Numbered from the stretch's first letter, positions 1 to 13,026 are shown. The stretch: 64,000 bases of DNA from Siphonodentalium dalli (GCA_032622095.1 CP136068.1:4503314-4567313); one strand, 5' to 3'. Numbers and translations: made by a program. Notes: generated by a model from the sequence alone, not told the origin.

Positions 1-3000
1 ATTCAAGAAACTGCATAATTTAATTTCACAACGGGGCATGGCAAGTTCTGTCATTATTCAATAGTCATTCGATCCCACGGCCGTGGTTCTGGTTACTCTT
101 AGTGGGTATCACATAAACGATTTATATATTCCAGGAAAAAAATAGATAGTACACATCTTCTTGTAAACGTTTTATGATTAGTCATACAAATGTTGACAAA
201 ACAGCAATTAAACAACATGTTTTCACAGGATGTAAAAATGCCGTAGTCACTGCCGAAGCACATCAAATTGGCTACGGCATTCTACTGCCGTAGCAAACAA
301 ATCTGAATTGCCAGGGCTGTAACCAAGACTATAGTCTAAAAGATGATGTCTGATAGTTTGGTGGTTTGTAATGCAAACAATGAAGGTATGCCTTGGCATT
401 CCAGCGTGGGGTTACTGTCAGTAAGTGGGTTGGTTGGTTCAAGAAAATGGCAGAAAATGTGGTACATTTTCACTGCTTGTTTCAAGATCAAGTTAAAGTT
501 GCGACGCAATGGATGTGATCAGTGTGAAATTCTTCAATTGTTGATTGTGAGATGTGCCACTAATATCCCGCAGGATAGCTTTAGAAGATTGTTGTTATGT
601 CTCAGGCACATATGGTCGGAATGGTGGTGTACTCGACGTGAGTTGAATTGATTATATAAGATCTTATCAACAGAACATTCCTCTAGCTGTTCTTCGCATT
701 GAACATGTCATCCTTGATGTCATTCAGGTTATCTTGAACAAAACCGACCACTGCCAACCGCGAGGATGATAACAATTCATACCTTCATTCTTTAAATGAC
801 ATATCACCAAACTGTCAGAGGCCAGTTCTTTAAGACTGCAACCAGTTATGGGGCGGGGGCTTACATGTATACTTAGTATTATCCAAAAGTTACACACCTG
901 ATCAAGTTGATTCAGAACTGTTTCCAAACAGGTGTGGAATGATATCTTAGCACACAAAGAAAGCTACACCAAGCATGATATCCTGTCTGTATCTGAAACA
1001 TACCGCTGACATAGGGGCGGTGCATTTCATGGTCCCATTTTATTTCCACTATTATGACGCATGCTCACAAACTAGCACTGATTGTGTTCTTATCTGCCGG
1101 TAGCTCTTCGATGAGACGACTGCTGGATGTCACAAATATTGCTTTGGATCATGGTCAAGAAGTGTGTGTATATTATTGTCAACTTCTATGACATCAGAAG
1201 GGGAGCATCCGTCAATGGGAAAGCTAACAACCCTTGATACCATACATAAGTTGTCCAGTTACGTCATCAATGCGTTCACTAAGTTTGTGAATTGATGAAC
1301 CAACTATAGACAAGACTTAGTGGATAGCTGACAATCACCAGGTGTACATTTTGTTATCCCATCAGGTCAACAAAGCTGAGAAAGACATAGATAAAGAGGA
1401 CCTTCTGTAACTAGTAGTAGTATACTCATAGATCATATGCTATTCCAGTTTAATTCGCAAAATGACACTCAGTTCCCACATGTAACAGACGAATTATATC
1501 ATATGCTACATGTTCCATGAATGAAGCTAATTGCCACGAATAAGTATAAGAATACCCCGATTTTGGGCAAAACCATGAACAGGTCACCAGCATATGTATT
1601 GTTTTAAACATTCTGATTAGTGGGGCCCTTCTCCAAGTAGAAGCGAGATAAGGGATGGAAGCTGCTGCAAATCAGAATCAACCCATGTAGTTGTCCTGAA
1701 TCTTGGAAGTCATAATATGACTATTTGGCGCTACCTGTAAAGACATTAACGTCGCTTACTGGGGAATGGATTTATATTAAATGCCACACCGAGATTATTC
1801 ATCAATAGCTGCCATATGCATCTGAGTACATTTTAAATAGGAATCGATAAATGACTTGTGCACCTTATCGTCTAACATATTGATATTATGACAAATGTGG
1901 AAATTTTAATGTGACAAAAATAATGATGACATTTCAATTTCTGGCCACCAGTTTGGCTACCATCTTAGCATATATATTGAGTATATTGCCCTACTCAAAA
2001 CAAATACTTCATATCAATGTAAATACCTACATGTAAACATGGGTGGAATTTATGCAACAATGATTCTCAGGCATTGAAAGAAATTAAAGGTATACTACGT
2101 GTTTTAAAATTTTGGTCACAATTTTAACCACCATCTGGAAATGGAAAGCTGTTTCAGGGAGGGAAAGTGATAAGTTAGTTACTTCCCCTCAGTATTCCCA
2201 ACTCAACTATAAGCATGGATGGAGTAATTGGAGTTGTGATGACAATAACCCCCACTGATGTGAATAGGAAGGATTTTTCCGTGATATTTTTCAAATTCTG
2301 TACTCCATTTTGGGCACCATATTAGATTTGGAGGACTATTTGTTGGATCATATATAAGGAAAGTACTTCCAACTCACAACGGTAAGCATGGTGGAGTTGT
2401 GTAGTTTCCTACACATGTACATGCATGGTGGAATTATAATAACAATAACCTCCACTTATTCGAAACAGACATTACCTGAGCAGTGCCGATTTGGCTTTGA
2501 CCGGATAATACCTGTATTTTGACAAATGTATTATCGGGCAAAATATCCCTTCTGGGCAGCATATTATGGTCTAATTTTCTGTTAGCACACCCTACAGTTC
2601 AGATCTCTTATCTGATCATCACCGTCTTCATATGGATCTTCGGGTGACCAGCAGCCATCTTGGATTTAAAATTTGAATACATTGACACACCCTGCAGTCC
2701 GCATCTCTCATCCGATTGTCACCAAACTTAATATGGATTTTCAGGGTGACCTGTAAATGGGAGCCTTCTACTAGTATTTTGACTGAAATTTGTTAAAAGA
2801 CATGACCGCTGACATATTTTTATGACTAAATCTTTCGGCAAACCCATACAGACCACATCCCTCATCTGATTGTCGCCAAACTCATATGACTCTTCGGGGT
2901 GACATCTAGATGAGAGCCAAATTTTTCCTAATTCCGTTGAAAAATATGGCTGCCAGAAAGAGTAATTTTGGGGTCATTCAGCAAAAAAACATGGCCACCA

Positions 3001-3241
3001 GCAGCCATCTTGGATATTACTCTTTGCATGACTAAATCATTTGGCACGGGCTACAGGTCGTATCATTATGAAATTTGTCATGGCTGTTCACATTGACATG
3101 TAGATGGGAACGAGTCATTTGGGGATCATTTGGCAAAAAAGGGTCGAGCAATATCTCCTTGATTAGATTATAATTCGAAATTCCGACAACTTTAGAGCCC
3201 AGAAGCAAGTAAACGCAGCTTACTAACATTACTCTCTGCAG
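1..3241. other. non-coding stretch with foldback and degenerate repeats
   Basis: I see no supportable gene here. An imperfect inverted repeat pairs about 318-395 with about 780-845 (shared core: a T-rich strand reading AGTTTGGTG followed later by AATGAAGGTA). From about 2585 to 3065 a unit of roughly 100-200 bases recurs about four times. It contains 'ACACCCTRCAG', 'CATCYCTCATCYGATTGTC', 'GGGTGACMTSTAGATG' and 'GCAGCCATCTTGGAT'. The same unit returns near 17510-17600, 23440-23590 and 24470-24780, so it is interspersed. The ORFs in the first kilobase are short and look like chance. Confidence 0.55.
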
Positions 3242-3501
3242 GTGGAGAGAGCGGTTCACAGACAGACGATGATGTGGATGATCATGACTTGGAGGATCAT
3301 ATGGTGAGTGATACAAAATCAATGGAAGAGGATCGCGGGGATGTACTATTAGAGGCTACTGATAGACATGGGTCGAATGTCATCCCGAATTCAGAAGATG
3401 GTTCACCAGTAATGGATGAGAATAGGCATGAGTCGGATGTCATCCCGAATATGGATGGTGGTGCTTCAGTAATGGATGAGGAAGATACAGACTGGCGATA
3501 A
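3242..3501 (+). CDS. acidic exon, paralogue of the 50150-50287 exon, ends in a stop
   Basis: The exon follows a good acceptor (pyrimidine run, then CTCTGCAG at 3234-3241), is entered in phase 1 and stays open to TAA at 3499-3501. The peptide is strongly acidic and holds an internal near-repeat, roughly RHxSxVIPN...VMDE twice, before ending DTDWR. It matches the exon at 50150-50287 in the order SMEE, HGSDV, D(T/I)DWR, and the match continues into the following intron (AAGAATGTTTAATCGGGATT in both). At 50 kb the sequence after DWR adds three codons and a GTAAG donor. Here those bases are missing, so the exon reads into a stop. It lies upstream of the ARM exons in the same orientation, as an N-terminal exon should. 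A GTGAGT at 3303 could be a donor but aligns with coding sequence in the paralogue. Function is unknown. Confidence 0.5.
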
Positions 3502-5645
3502 TTAAGAATGTTTAATCGGGATTATTTTTGTTTTGGTAAATCGCATTATAAAATATGATCATTCTTAAATGTAATATAACCCACTTAGATTAAATCACTA
3601 ACAATATTTTTAGCAGACACAGCTTAATTTACGTTCACCACCGCTGCCCACTTTAGAAGGCACGACATAATTTGCATTCACCACTGTTGCCCAGTTTAGC
3701 AGGCAAAGCATAATTTATCGGGAATAATACAATTTATTATATGCTTCCCCATTAAATAGTGGGAAGTCACAATGTAAATATCGTATTTAATGTCTAGATC
3801 GACAGTAAAGATAGCATTATGTTAAATTAAAAAATGATATGTGCACTGGAGCCAGTCTGAGTAAACTCATACCTAAATATTCATTACAACATTGAATATA
3901 AGGTCTGACGGATAACATCGAAATCTCATTTCCAAGTCCTCGGGATTCCGTAATCTGATTGATTGCGTAAATTATTTTCCGTCCAATGAAACCGTATGGG
4001 TTAATAAACAAGTGTCAGTGGGCGGAGTAACAGAGCGGAATTTCTCCGATCGAAAGCGATGCTTGCAAATACAACAGACAGAAACAATGGCTTCGAAATT
4101 ATATATTCGGTACGATTCGGATTAATTTGAAGGATGTGCTAGACCTGATAGATAGGCCTGCGCATGGTACCAACTTGGCCTCCCATAAATATAAATAGAA
4201 CTCACTCACGTCCGTGTATTTGATTTACTTTATTGTACCATGGTTTGCAAATCAAATTATTTGTCGTAAAAAAATCATCTGAAAGTTAACACCGAGGAAA
4301 TGACTTAATTTTATGCTTTTAAATAGTTCTAAAGCATCATTTTTGATGACGACCTTATTTTTTTGCTCTCGGATGCAGCTTTCCGGGTGATGCAGCGAGT
4401 TCATCTCCCGAAAAAGAATAGTCGCACACACGACAAATATTATCTGCTGTAATTTAATGTCGCGACACAGGCCATTACTATTGCGAAGCACAACAAATAA
4501 CACGTGGGGACACCTGTCAATCATCGATGTATTTTTTTTAATCCGTGACGTCATTTTGGGGAAGCTCTTCGCTGAATAGAAATGGTTTTGGCTACATAAG
4601 CTCCAGACTCTATATTTCAAATATAGAGTCGACGTTCACCCAGACTGCACTGGAGCTTACTTCTGGTAAAATCACCAAATTATAGTGAACACGCGACGGA
4701 AATACTTGTATAAAAACCCAAGTCATTCTGAACTCCCGGAACTTTGACTTCTTAGTGAAAGTCTCTGGGAGTGATAGAGTTCCTGCACCTCCATTATTAT
4801 TCTTCCATAATTATTGGTCTCTTTTAGTGATAAATTGCGGGAGCTATTTTCTTTAACAGAGGATTAATTTCTCGCCATTTGTAAGTGGATTGGCTATCAG
4901 GTGGCGAACAACGATAACCAGATAGTACACCCACGTTGGGCCAACGTCATTTCTATCGTTGGGCCACCGTTGGGCCAACTATGGCTGTTGTCGCTGCCTC
5001 GGCGTCGGATCCCGTCGTCGACTCGACTGTGGTTCGACGTTGAGCCGATGTTGGTGCACCGTTGGGTACCCGATATTGAAACGACGTCGAATCAATGGTG
5101 TATTATACTATTAATACGACGTTGGGCCAATGGTTGCTGGCAGCCATCTTAGATTTTAACCATTGCATCACTAAATAATTTAAGCATTAAAACTTTCTGT
5201 ATTTATTATCGCTCCATTGACTGTAATGAATGACATCCCCTTTCCAAATTGAGCTACAGTGCCATTGACACTTTCATCTTGTTAATTATTTTTTGTACAA
5301 CCAGGTTTCAATGTCGTCCTCTTATATTGATAATTGTTGATGTGCTGTTATTCTACACACGTATCTCAGCCATTGGTTCTTATTGCATCACGTATATAAT
5401 CTGTAAGAGAAAGGCGATTATGAATGAGGTGGTTCTTATTGCATCACGTATAATCTGGAAGAGAACTGCGATTATGAATGAGGTGGTTCTTTGGATCATG
5501 CCCATTTATTCATTGTAGGCACAACAGACTTCACTGGACGAGGAAGTCATATATAGTCGCCTCGGATCAAATGAGAAACACACAACAGATCAACCATGGG
5601 AGGTGAGCTGTGACTCTTTATTTTTTGCATGACAAATACCAGACA
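3502..5645. other. non-coding stretch; short tandem repeats and palindromes
   Basis: No convincing gene. It holds two degenerate copies of a unit of about 50 bases at 3610-3720 (sharing TTCACCACYGYTGCCCA); a near-perfect palindrome at 4606-4630 (12-base arms starting GACTCTATATTT around one base); a stretch at 4930-5140 full of the palindromic motif CGTTGGGCCAACG and decayed forms of it; and a tandem duplication of about 57 bases at 5372-5492 (GGTTCTTATTGCATCACG...GATTATGAATGAGGT). The 122-codon minus-strand ORF at 4252-4620 ends beside the palindrome and resembles nothing I know. Confidence 0.45.
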
Positions 5646-5932
5646 TTCCTGGTTAAGTGGTGCTGCTAATTTACTATGATGCTGGTATACAGTCCTGCTG
5701 AATTGATATGATGCTGGTATGCCAAATTGATGCTAATGCTGATGAAAAAGTACCATTATTTTTTATTAATTGGTGATTTTGCTAATTTTGTTTGACTAGT
5801 AAGGGCGATTTGAAAAAAGGTTAGTGTCTGCATGAAACATTCGTGAACATATATTTTTTTATTTAGTTTAATCATGGCTGCTCAGGTGTTTGCAAAACTA
5901 CAGTAATAGCCATTTTTATTATGGTCTTTAAC

Positions 5933-7370
5933 TAGGGCTGGACGATATTAACGAAAATAAAAACCGCGATTTTTGGAAATTAAAACCGCGGTTAACGATA
6001 TAATCGCGTTTTTTTTAAACATCAGATACTAGTAACTTACTAGTAAACAGTTTCTCACTGTTCGCTAGAATCACATCATTGTCATTAATTTTGACAAGTT
6101 GACGTCAATAATAACATACCTGTACACATCCTTTCAACCAGTGACAACCTCATGCTCGATCGATATTCGGAATGAAAAGTAAATTCACTGGTTAAATTCC
6201 GTTATTCGGACAATTTCTTTCCGGTGACTTGACAAATTCTGGTATATACCGATAATTAATAAAACCATTATCTAGTCTATGCCAAAACTAAAAGTGTTCT
6301 ATACTATACAGTATCCTTTTCTAACTCGGTATATTCAACTATGTTGAGCAAATACATATGTTGTTCCCGATGACACTTGCGTCGCTTGACAAATGGAATA
6401 TGGTTTACCGTCAAGACAAATTTTAGCGAAGTCCACACACACGTAGTACATAACTTTTGGTATTAGGCCAAGCAAGGACACCATGTATTTTGGGCGGGTT
6501 TGAAGCCCTAATTCTATAATATTGGTTTTAACCAATCGCCGTGAGTGGTTTCTTCTAGACGAGAAGGGGGCGGTATCTTCGCTCATTTACTATTTTGATT
6601 GACGGTGCATGTGCATCATTGTACTGAAGGAAGAGACATGGCAAAACTGACATTCATATTGATCTATCACCCGATCAGTCGTCAATTCATTTGGTGAATT
6701 CTCTTGTAATAAAAAGTACGCAGGGAAGTCGGAGCGTTTGTGTAATATTGTGAGCGAAAGGGGGACGTATTCGGGGTTTTCATATCCCCCTAATTTTGTT
6801 AGTCGTCCTAAACATTGTTTACTATGATTTATATTGAATATTGAAAAAGTCAGGACACAGGGATTTAGTTGGAATTTAAAACTTAAATAACTCGATTAGG
6901 CTTGAGTTAAACTATTTGTTTGTATACGCTTATGATGGTCTGGCACCCTCTAATTGCCGACGATCAGAGAAGGATCCAGGGATGTTTTGATACCTGTTAC
7001 AGGTTTGGGCTCCCAAACTCTGGAGACCCAAATTCCAAGTGGATAGTATTTATTCAAGTTGGATTTTCCATATTTTCAAGGAATTTTTCTATAATTCAAC
7101 AACATGTACTAGTAATGCAAACCATCAACCTGCAGATGTTATAGTCTATTATATAGAGCCTTTATTTGCACAATCAAGTGTCCAGTACTGAATATTTTAA
7201 CATCCAAATTTATATGGGGACATACTCAAATACAGAACAGGTGTCCCCAAAAAATCTCTGGATCCTTCCCTGCCGACGATATTACGATTATTTTAGTTTA
7301 GACAATATTACTGACGATATTGAAATATTAACCGGGTATTGACGATTAATCGGGAAACCGCCCAGCACTA
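5933..7370. mobile_element. hAT-type non-autonomous DNA transposon with perfect 8-bp TSD
   Basis: The element starts TAGGGCTGGACGATATT and ends GCCCAGCACTA, so the tips are complementary (TAGKGCTGG). It is flanked by TCTTTAAC at 5925-5932 and again at 7371-7378, an exact 8-bp duplication as hAT transposases make. Subterminal A/T-rich blocks contain CCGCGATT and CCCGATTAATCG. The ORFs inside are short and unlike a hAT transposase, so it depends on an enzyme encoded elsewhere. It contains a smaller hAT-like insertion at 6965-7272. Confidence 0.85.
6965..7272. mobile_element. 308-bp hAT-like MITE nested inside the larger hAT
   Basis: The ends are CAGAGAAGGATCCAGGGAT and the inverted partner ATCTCTGGATCCTTCCCTG, giving 19-bp TIRs with two or three differences. 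CCGACGAT at 6957-6964 is repeated exactly at 7273-7280. The CAGRG tips and the 8-bp duplication fit hAT. Being inside the 5933-7370 element, it is the younger insertion. Confidence 0.85.
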
Positions 7371-7626
7371 TCTTTAACACATTCACTGCCGACTACAAGT
7401 TACCTTGTACTTTTTGCATGTAGTTGAATAGGCATAGGCAGTGAATATTTTAAAAACATAATGACATTTCTTCGATTCATTCAGATTAGCCAATTGCCGT
7501 GAAAATGACAACTGTAGAAAAAGAAAACATACTTTTTAATAACAGCATCAGTTTTCCCTACCAACATCAAAGTAATTCAGCAGGCCCACAATCATTAAAG
7601 CAAATTAGCAGGACCACTTAACCAGG

Positions 7627-8639
7627 TGTGACGTATGACTCAATCAATAAAAATCTTGCTAAAAAAGGTGATAGTTTGCTGTGTATTGATTTAAACTGTG
7701 TTATCGTTTTTGTCACATTTGTTGACGAGTTTGTGATCTATATGGGGATATATATTGCCATATAGTTTGTACGGAGGTTTACAGTTTGGCTGAAGATATA
7801 TCGCAACACTATTTGTTCTTCATTCTGTATTTCTCCATCTTTTTGTCTTCTGATGGGGAAACTATTTTAAAATCCATCCATCAGAGTTGTACAGATCACA
7901 TAACATTTGACTATCAAAGTGAACATATATTTTTGACTATTTTCTTCATGTTTCAAAGTAAAATTTGTGACTGGACTGGATTGACTGTGTTGTCCACCAA
8001 GTTTGTCTGTCTAGTCATTTGTCTGTCCGTTTGTCCATCCGTTCTCAAGAATCCACCCTTATGTTGCATTTTGTGTGCACATGCAAATATTAAATGTTTG
8101 ACTCATTCGATTCAGTCCCAATATTCGATTCAAATTCGGTTAGAAAACTTTCGTTCAAGAACATTTAAATATCACAAAGGTAAATGCTAGGCATTAATGT
8201 ATCATATCCTCCATTACTATATATATCTTGCATAACTTTGGCTGATGCAGATGGAAACCTATCAAAAGTAAAAGTTGGAATGCCGCAAATGAACAAATTG
8301 TTATTTGCATCCAGAGCTACATTTCCAAATCAAAACACGTTACCTGTACTTTGCCATTGCAAGGCTATAATGTTTTATTATAGTGCCGCATCATTTCATT
8401 ACTTATTGTTAAATGGTGAGGAGCCAGGCATATCTAAGTGGTTAGCAGTTTTGCCCCAATCCCTGTCTGTCATGTACTTTTGTATTAGCAATAAAATATG
8501 TTTATCCAGAAGTTGGAACACTTCTAGGCATTCTAGACTGGAATAATGAACAATTTATTCAGATGAGCAAGGATTAGCTCTCAATTAACCATGTACTCCA
8601 CTCGTGATTGATTCCAGGACATCACAGGATAATGGATGG
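7627..8639. repeat. diverged (CTGT)n/(CCGT)-bearing repeat debris
   Basis: Contains TTTGTCTGTCTAG...TTTGTCTGTCCG near 8000-8040 and downstream sequence resembling the bodies of the microsatellite-bearing elements. The 134-codon ORF at 7786-8190 reads through that microsatellite and has no recognisable domain, so it is not called a gene. A 120-codon ORF (8184-8546) is equally unsupported. Confidence 0.4.
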
Positions 8640-9066
8640 CCAAGTGGTCGTGCTAATTTGCTTTGATGCTGTTACGAAAATTTACCATAATTTTTTCTAA
8701 ATTTGTCATTTCGCAGTGTTTTGAGAAAAGGTTAGTTAATGCACGAAACATTCATGAACATATATATATATTTTAATATTTTAATCGTAGCTGCTCTGAC
8801 AGGTATTTAGAAAACAATAGTTATAGCGTTTTTGATATTATGGTCGGTTTGCAACAACCAAAAGTTTCATTATTTAAATAGTTTACAATATATATGACTT
8901 TGAATGTTTTAGAAATGTAATGGATTTCTTCGATTTGTTCAGATTAGCCAAACCCCCTGAAAATGACAACTTTAGATAAAATTAATGGTGCTTTTTCTTA
9001 TCAGCATCAGTTTGCCCTACCAGCATCAAAGCAATTCAGCAGGACCCACCATCATCAAAGCAAATT
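8640..9066. mobile_element. TIR element (copy 2), uninterrupted
   Basis: Matches the ends and interior of the 5648-7626 element. The left end reads GGCCAAGTGGTCGTGC and the right end carries CAAATTAGCAGGACCAC. The interior shares GAAAAGGTTAGT, ATGAACATATAT and TAGCTGCTC with copy 1. It is 427 bp, consistent with copy 1 minus its hAT. The order copy 1 - spacer - copy 2 suggests either a local tandem duplication or two insertions. Confidence 0.5.
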
Positions 9067-10087
9067 AGCAGGACCACATATAACCAGATGTGACAGTTTG
9101 CTGTGAATTGAATTAAACTGTGTTATCGCTTTTGTGGCATGTGTTGATAAGCTTGTGATCTATTGGGGCATATATTATATATTGCAATACAGTTTGTATG
9201 GAGGTGCCAAATTTACATTCTCAGTTCTAGAGAAACTGTTGTCCATCTTTTTGTCTGCCAAAGGAGAACTATTTCAAATTCTGCATGTCTGCATCCGTCC
9301 GTCTGTATAAATGGTATGTTCTGGGTCTTTTTTCTGGCTCATGAGACATCCCACAAATTTAATGTCTATCAGTTGTCTCATAATTAAGTCTCAGACATAT
9401 TAAATTGAATTCAGACCAACGTCCCAGTACACCATGAACATTATTGGACACTTCTCGACAAATACCTTATTGTTGTGAGACTTTTGAAAAGTCCCATAAA
9501 CCGGAAAAATTTCCAGAAACATGTTTGGTCAAATTCAAATTGTTTTCTAAGGAGTTATGGCCCTTTTTGGACCCAGAATGCACCATTTGTTTTTGGTTTT
9601 TGGATTCTGAGTGATAACATTAGTTTTGGATCTTCAGTCGCCTTGAAACTTGGTATTTTGTGGTTTAGTCCTAGAAGAGGCAGTCCGTACAAACACAATA
9701 TGGAAGTCTCATAACTCTTGCCAAAGGTCCCACAAACTGGAAGTCCCACAACTATCATTTCGTCCGTCCAGGTTGTCAGGATCATAACTTTGACTATCAA
9801 TCAGAATTCAAATGAATTTAGTACATATATAATTATACCCCAACTTTTCAAAGAAAATGGGGAGAATACTGGATTGACTGCATCTGTCTGTTTTTGTCTG
9901 TCAGTTTGTCCACCTATCCATTTGTCTGTCTGTTCGGGTGTCCATCTGTCCGTCCATTTGTGTGTCCATCACACATTATGGGTCACTTTATTTTGTAATC
10001 AACCCTTCCACAGTTTCAAATGTAGACATTTAAACTCTAGATATTGTTACCAATATATTGCTGATGTACAACATGATGGACAACAGT
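9067..10087. repeat. degenerate hairpin/microsatellite element bodies
   Basis: Blocks such as 'GTCCCAYAAACYGGAA', 'GTTATGGCCCTTTTTGG' and (CTGT/CCGT) runs at 9880-9965 are remnants of the element class described at 10088-10735 and 13027-13815. At 9985-10080 lies one copy of the core repeat (GTAATCAACYCYTCCACAG...GATATTGTTACC...) found as a tandem array at 13135-13650. No gene seen. Confidence 0.5.
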
Positions 10088-10735
10088 AATTACCCCCCGC
10101 CAAATTTTAAATTTGCGGGGCATATAGTAATGGCTTACGTCCGTCCATCTGTCGTGCCGTCCATCTGCCCATCCGTCCATCTGTCCATCCATCCGTCTGT
10201 CGAGCCGTACGTCCGTCCGTCCCGAATTTGTAAGAGTCATAACTTGAACAAATGTGAATGGATTTTAGAGATTTGTGGTATATGAGTTCACCTGACCATT
10301 ACCTAAAATGAGTTCGCAAGCCAGGTCCGGCCGGATATTTTTACCAGAGTTTTTGGACTTTGTTTATTATTTTTGTCGAATTTACCAAATAGCAAATGGA
10401 CGACGTCACTTTGCTCATTTCCACAAATGTCAATGGATTTAAAAGATTTTTGGTATATGAGTTCACATGACCAGTATCTAGAACGAGTTCGCAAACCAGG
10501 TCCGGCCGGATATTTTCAACAGAGTTATTGGACTTTGTTTATTATTTTTGGTGCAAATGGACGATGTCACATGGCTAATTTCCACAAATTTCAGTGCCTA
10601 AAATGAGTTCGCAAGCCAGGAGTTTTGACAAAATCCCACTTCTTGTATAGCACATACTGAGAACGCAAACATTGATAATGCACTTCCCCAACTGCACAAT
10701 TCGGCGGGGGATACCGTCGTCTGCGACTGCTGAGT
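10088..10735. mobile_element. hairpin + (CCGT)n element with matching right end
   Basis: The left end is a hairpin: CCCCCCGCC, a loop, then TTTGCGGGGCATATAG, followed by a CCGTCC/CTGTCC microsatellite (10138-10222). The right end contains GGCGGGGGATACC (about 10703), complementary to the left hairpin arm. The body holds two to three copies of a unit of about 176 bases with GAGTTCACMTGACCA and CCAGGTCCGGCCGGATATTTT. No coding capacity. The layout resembles HINE/pearl elements read backwards, in which the microsatellite lies near the 3' end. Confidence 0.55.
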
Positions 10736-11726
10736 TATTCCATTCTTGAAAAAGTTACAAAGTTTTGACCATTTTGATTTTGGGTACCTTCAAACAACTC
10801 CCACTCTTTAAAATGTAGAGATTGAAACTAGGATATCTATAGGCATTCATATATTGCTAATGTGCAACATATTTTGGACAGTTGAACAAAATCATTTTTC
10901 ACTGAGTTATTCCGCTTTTTTGACTTTGTACTGTTTTGATTTGGGGTACCTTCAGTGTGTAATCAACTCCTCCTACAGTTTTAGGTGTATATTTGAAACT
11001 TTAGGATATTGTTACCAATATGTTACTATTAAATTTGAACATGTAAATTTTGATTTTGGGTACCTTTATTGTGTAATCAACCAAAAATTTCAAATATAAA
11101 GAATTGAAACTTTAGGATATTGGTACCCATATATTTCTAATGTCCATCTTTTTATGGACAACAGAACAATTAATTTTTCACAGAATTTTTCCACTACCAG
11201 CCTACCATTCCAGTTTTCAATTTTTGAATGATATTTTACCAAAGTTTGATTTGTTTAAAATAGACAACCTCCTAAGAAAACCATCTTATAATTCATATCA
11301 ACAAGGTTCAGGTGGTCAAAGTCAGACTTATAGCTATTGCATCAGGGCTACGCTACATTAACATATGTTATCTAAATCAATATTTGATCTAGTTATTCTC
11401 ATACTATTATTCTCAAACTAAGTTTATGATGAATAAGGCCAAATAAATACAAATTCCGTTTTCTCAGGCACCTCCCTCTCACTGGAATGTGTTATTATGT
11501 GTCAAATATTTAAAAAAATTATTTTCTGGTTAAAAGTTTGGATTTGAACAACAAAAATTAATTTTTGTTTGTTTCTTGAGTATATTTTGCACATTTTGAG
11601 AAAAATATTAAATAGCCTCCTTCCCTCATCTCAAAATTGAGATCTAGTTGCCTGAAAATACAGATATTTTATTTTAAGGGTCTAATATTATCTATATTTT
11701 CTGAAATTCATTAAAAAACATTTCAG
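10736..11726. repeat. dispersed core repeats, intron-like DNA before the first ARM exon
   Basis: Three diverged copies of the 13135-13650 core unit start near 10785, 10940 and 11055 (each with GGTACCTT, GTAATCAA and GATATTGKTACC). After 11,110 the DNA is AT-rich with a pyrimidine-rich tail leading to the ARM acceptor at 11721-11726. I see no coding sequence. Confidence 0.5.
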
Positions 11727-12251
11727 GAAACAGAAATGCATTCGGATAAAAGAGAAGAAATGAAACAAGATGAAGCAGATTCTGAGCATTCTGACACCTT
11801 CTCCAGACAAGCGAGGGAACGTTACAATAAGTATCAAAGCTTACACCCGTATAAGAGTAATTTTGAGTCGATGACTGAATTATGTAAAAAGAAAGATCCA
11901 GAGACTGGCCATTTTCATGAGAGGCTTACGCAGGAGGTTCTTGAAGTGTTTTACACTCATGAGTCGGATGAGAAACGTGAGGTTTTAGGAAACATGCTCG
12001 CAGATGCTGGATTCGTTGAAGCTGTGGTGGATTATTATACATTTATTCTGGAACAGCTGAAGATTGATTATTATGATGATGCAGTTTCAGAAATGCCGAA
12101 AGATGGACCAACATTGACTGTTATTCGTGAGACACTACTTCATTGTAGTTATTACAGTTCCAATGTCTGTAAAAGGTTAGCGGAAACCGAGATGTTTGGT
12201 CATCTTTATAAAGATATGGATGCTCTTCGACATAAAGCTGACACAGTTGAT
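11727..12251 (+). CDS. ARM-type protein, exon a (alpha-helical N-terminal part)
   Basis: Acceptor TTTCAG at 11721-11726; donor GAT|GTAAGT at 12251/12252. The exon is 525 bases, entered and left in phase 0, open throughout. It begins ETEMHSDKREE, so the ATG at 11736 could be internal. If the paralogous acidic exon splices here the phases agree. The first 60 residues are charged, with a SRQARERYNKYQSL segment. The remainder is amphipathic helix pairs (LTQEVLEVFY, GFVEAVVDYYTFILEQL, VIRETLLHCSYYSSNVCKRLAE) typical of an Armadillo/HEAT solenoid. This leads directly into the repeat in the next exon. The protein probably acts as a scaffold; no partner or enzymatic domain is visible. ARM proteins with an added TIR domain are common in molluscs, but no TIR exon was found here. 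Confidence 0.75.
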
Positions 12252-13026
12252 GTAAGTTATTGACAATGAATACTAATCCTTTTACACTTGTATTATTTAT
12301 TCGTCTGCCTGTTCGGCCATCCTTCAATAATTCTTTAAACATCTTCTCCAGAAGCATAAGACTGATTGGGGTCATATATTTGGTGTGGATGTTCCCTTGG
12401 TGACTTGGGTTCAAATGAGGTCACCAGGACAAATCGAGGCGGAGTCAGGTACATAACTCTTTTCCTCCATCATAATTCTTAAAACATCTTCATCAAGATT
12501 ATTCAGGTCATATTTGGTATGGAGGGTCCTAATGTGACTGGGATCCAGATTTTTGTTGAAATGGGGTCAAGGGGTCAAAAATTGGCGGAGCTAGGGATAT
12601 TGCGCTTTTCTCACATTGAAACTGGAACAACCTGTCTGATTAATCTGACATTTGGTATGAAGGGATGGGATTCAGATGGGGTCAGCCAGACACAAGGAAC
12701 TGGAATCTTACCACTGAATCTCCTAAATAATATACCACCTTGTTGATTGATTTATTATTTGTTCTGATGGTACTTGGATAATTGAGTTCCAGGTTTGTTC
12801 AAATCTGTATGTTCTGATAAAAATGACAGAACTATAAAGCACTTAATACTTCTCCATCCAAAGATTCTATTTAAATGTCTTTGTTATATGATAACAGCTA
12901 GGTTATATGAGTTATATGGGATATCTAGGGGATATTTTCATCTGTTTTAATTCCATTTGAAACTTTTCTTGTAATTATATATGATATTTCATGCATAAGT
13001 TATGATACATCCCTTATCTGTAAGGT

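Larger units (their letters stand above)
5648..7626. mobile_element. TIR element (copy 1) with long inverted ends, interrupted by a hAT
   Basis: The left end (5648 to about 5755, starting CCTGGTTAAGTGGTGC) is the inverted complement of the right end (about 7510-7626). The TIRs are about 110 bp and built from a repeated 'CTGCTAATTTRCTWTGATG' theme. Removing the 1438-bp hAT at 5933-7370 leaves about 540 bp, the size of a MITE. A second copy of the same element lies at 8640-9066. No transposase remains. The superfamily is undetermined because I could not fix a target-site duplication. Confidence 0.6.

Noticed and set aside
3303-3310. GTGAGTGA as the donor of the 3242 exon
   Set aside because: Aligned with the paralogous exon at 50150, these bases are coding sequence (GAGAGTGA), so use as a donor is less likely though not excluded.
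4252-4620. 122-residue minus-strand ORF
   Set aside because: No domain, no splice signals, and it ends at a palindrome; compatible with chance.
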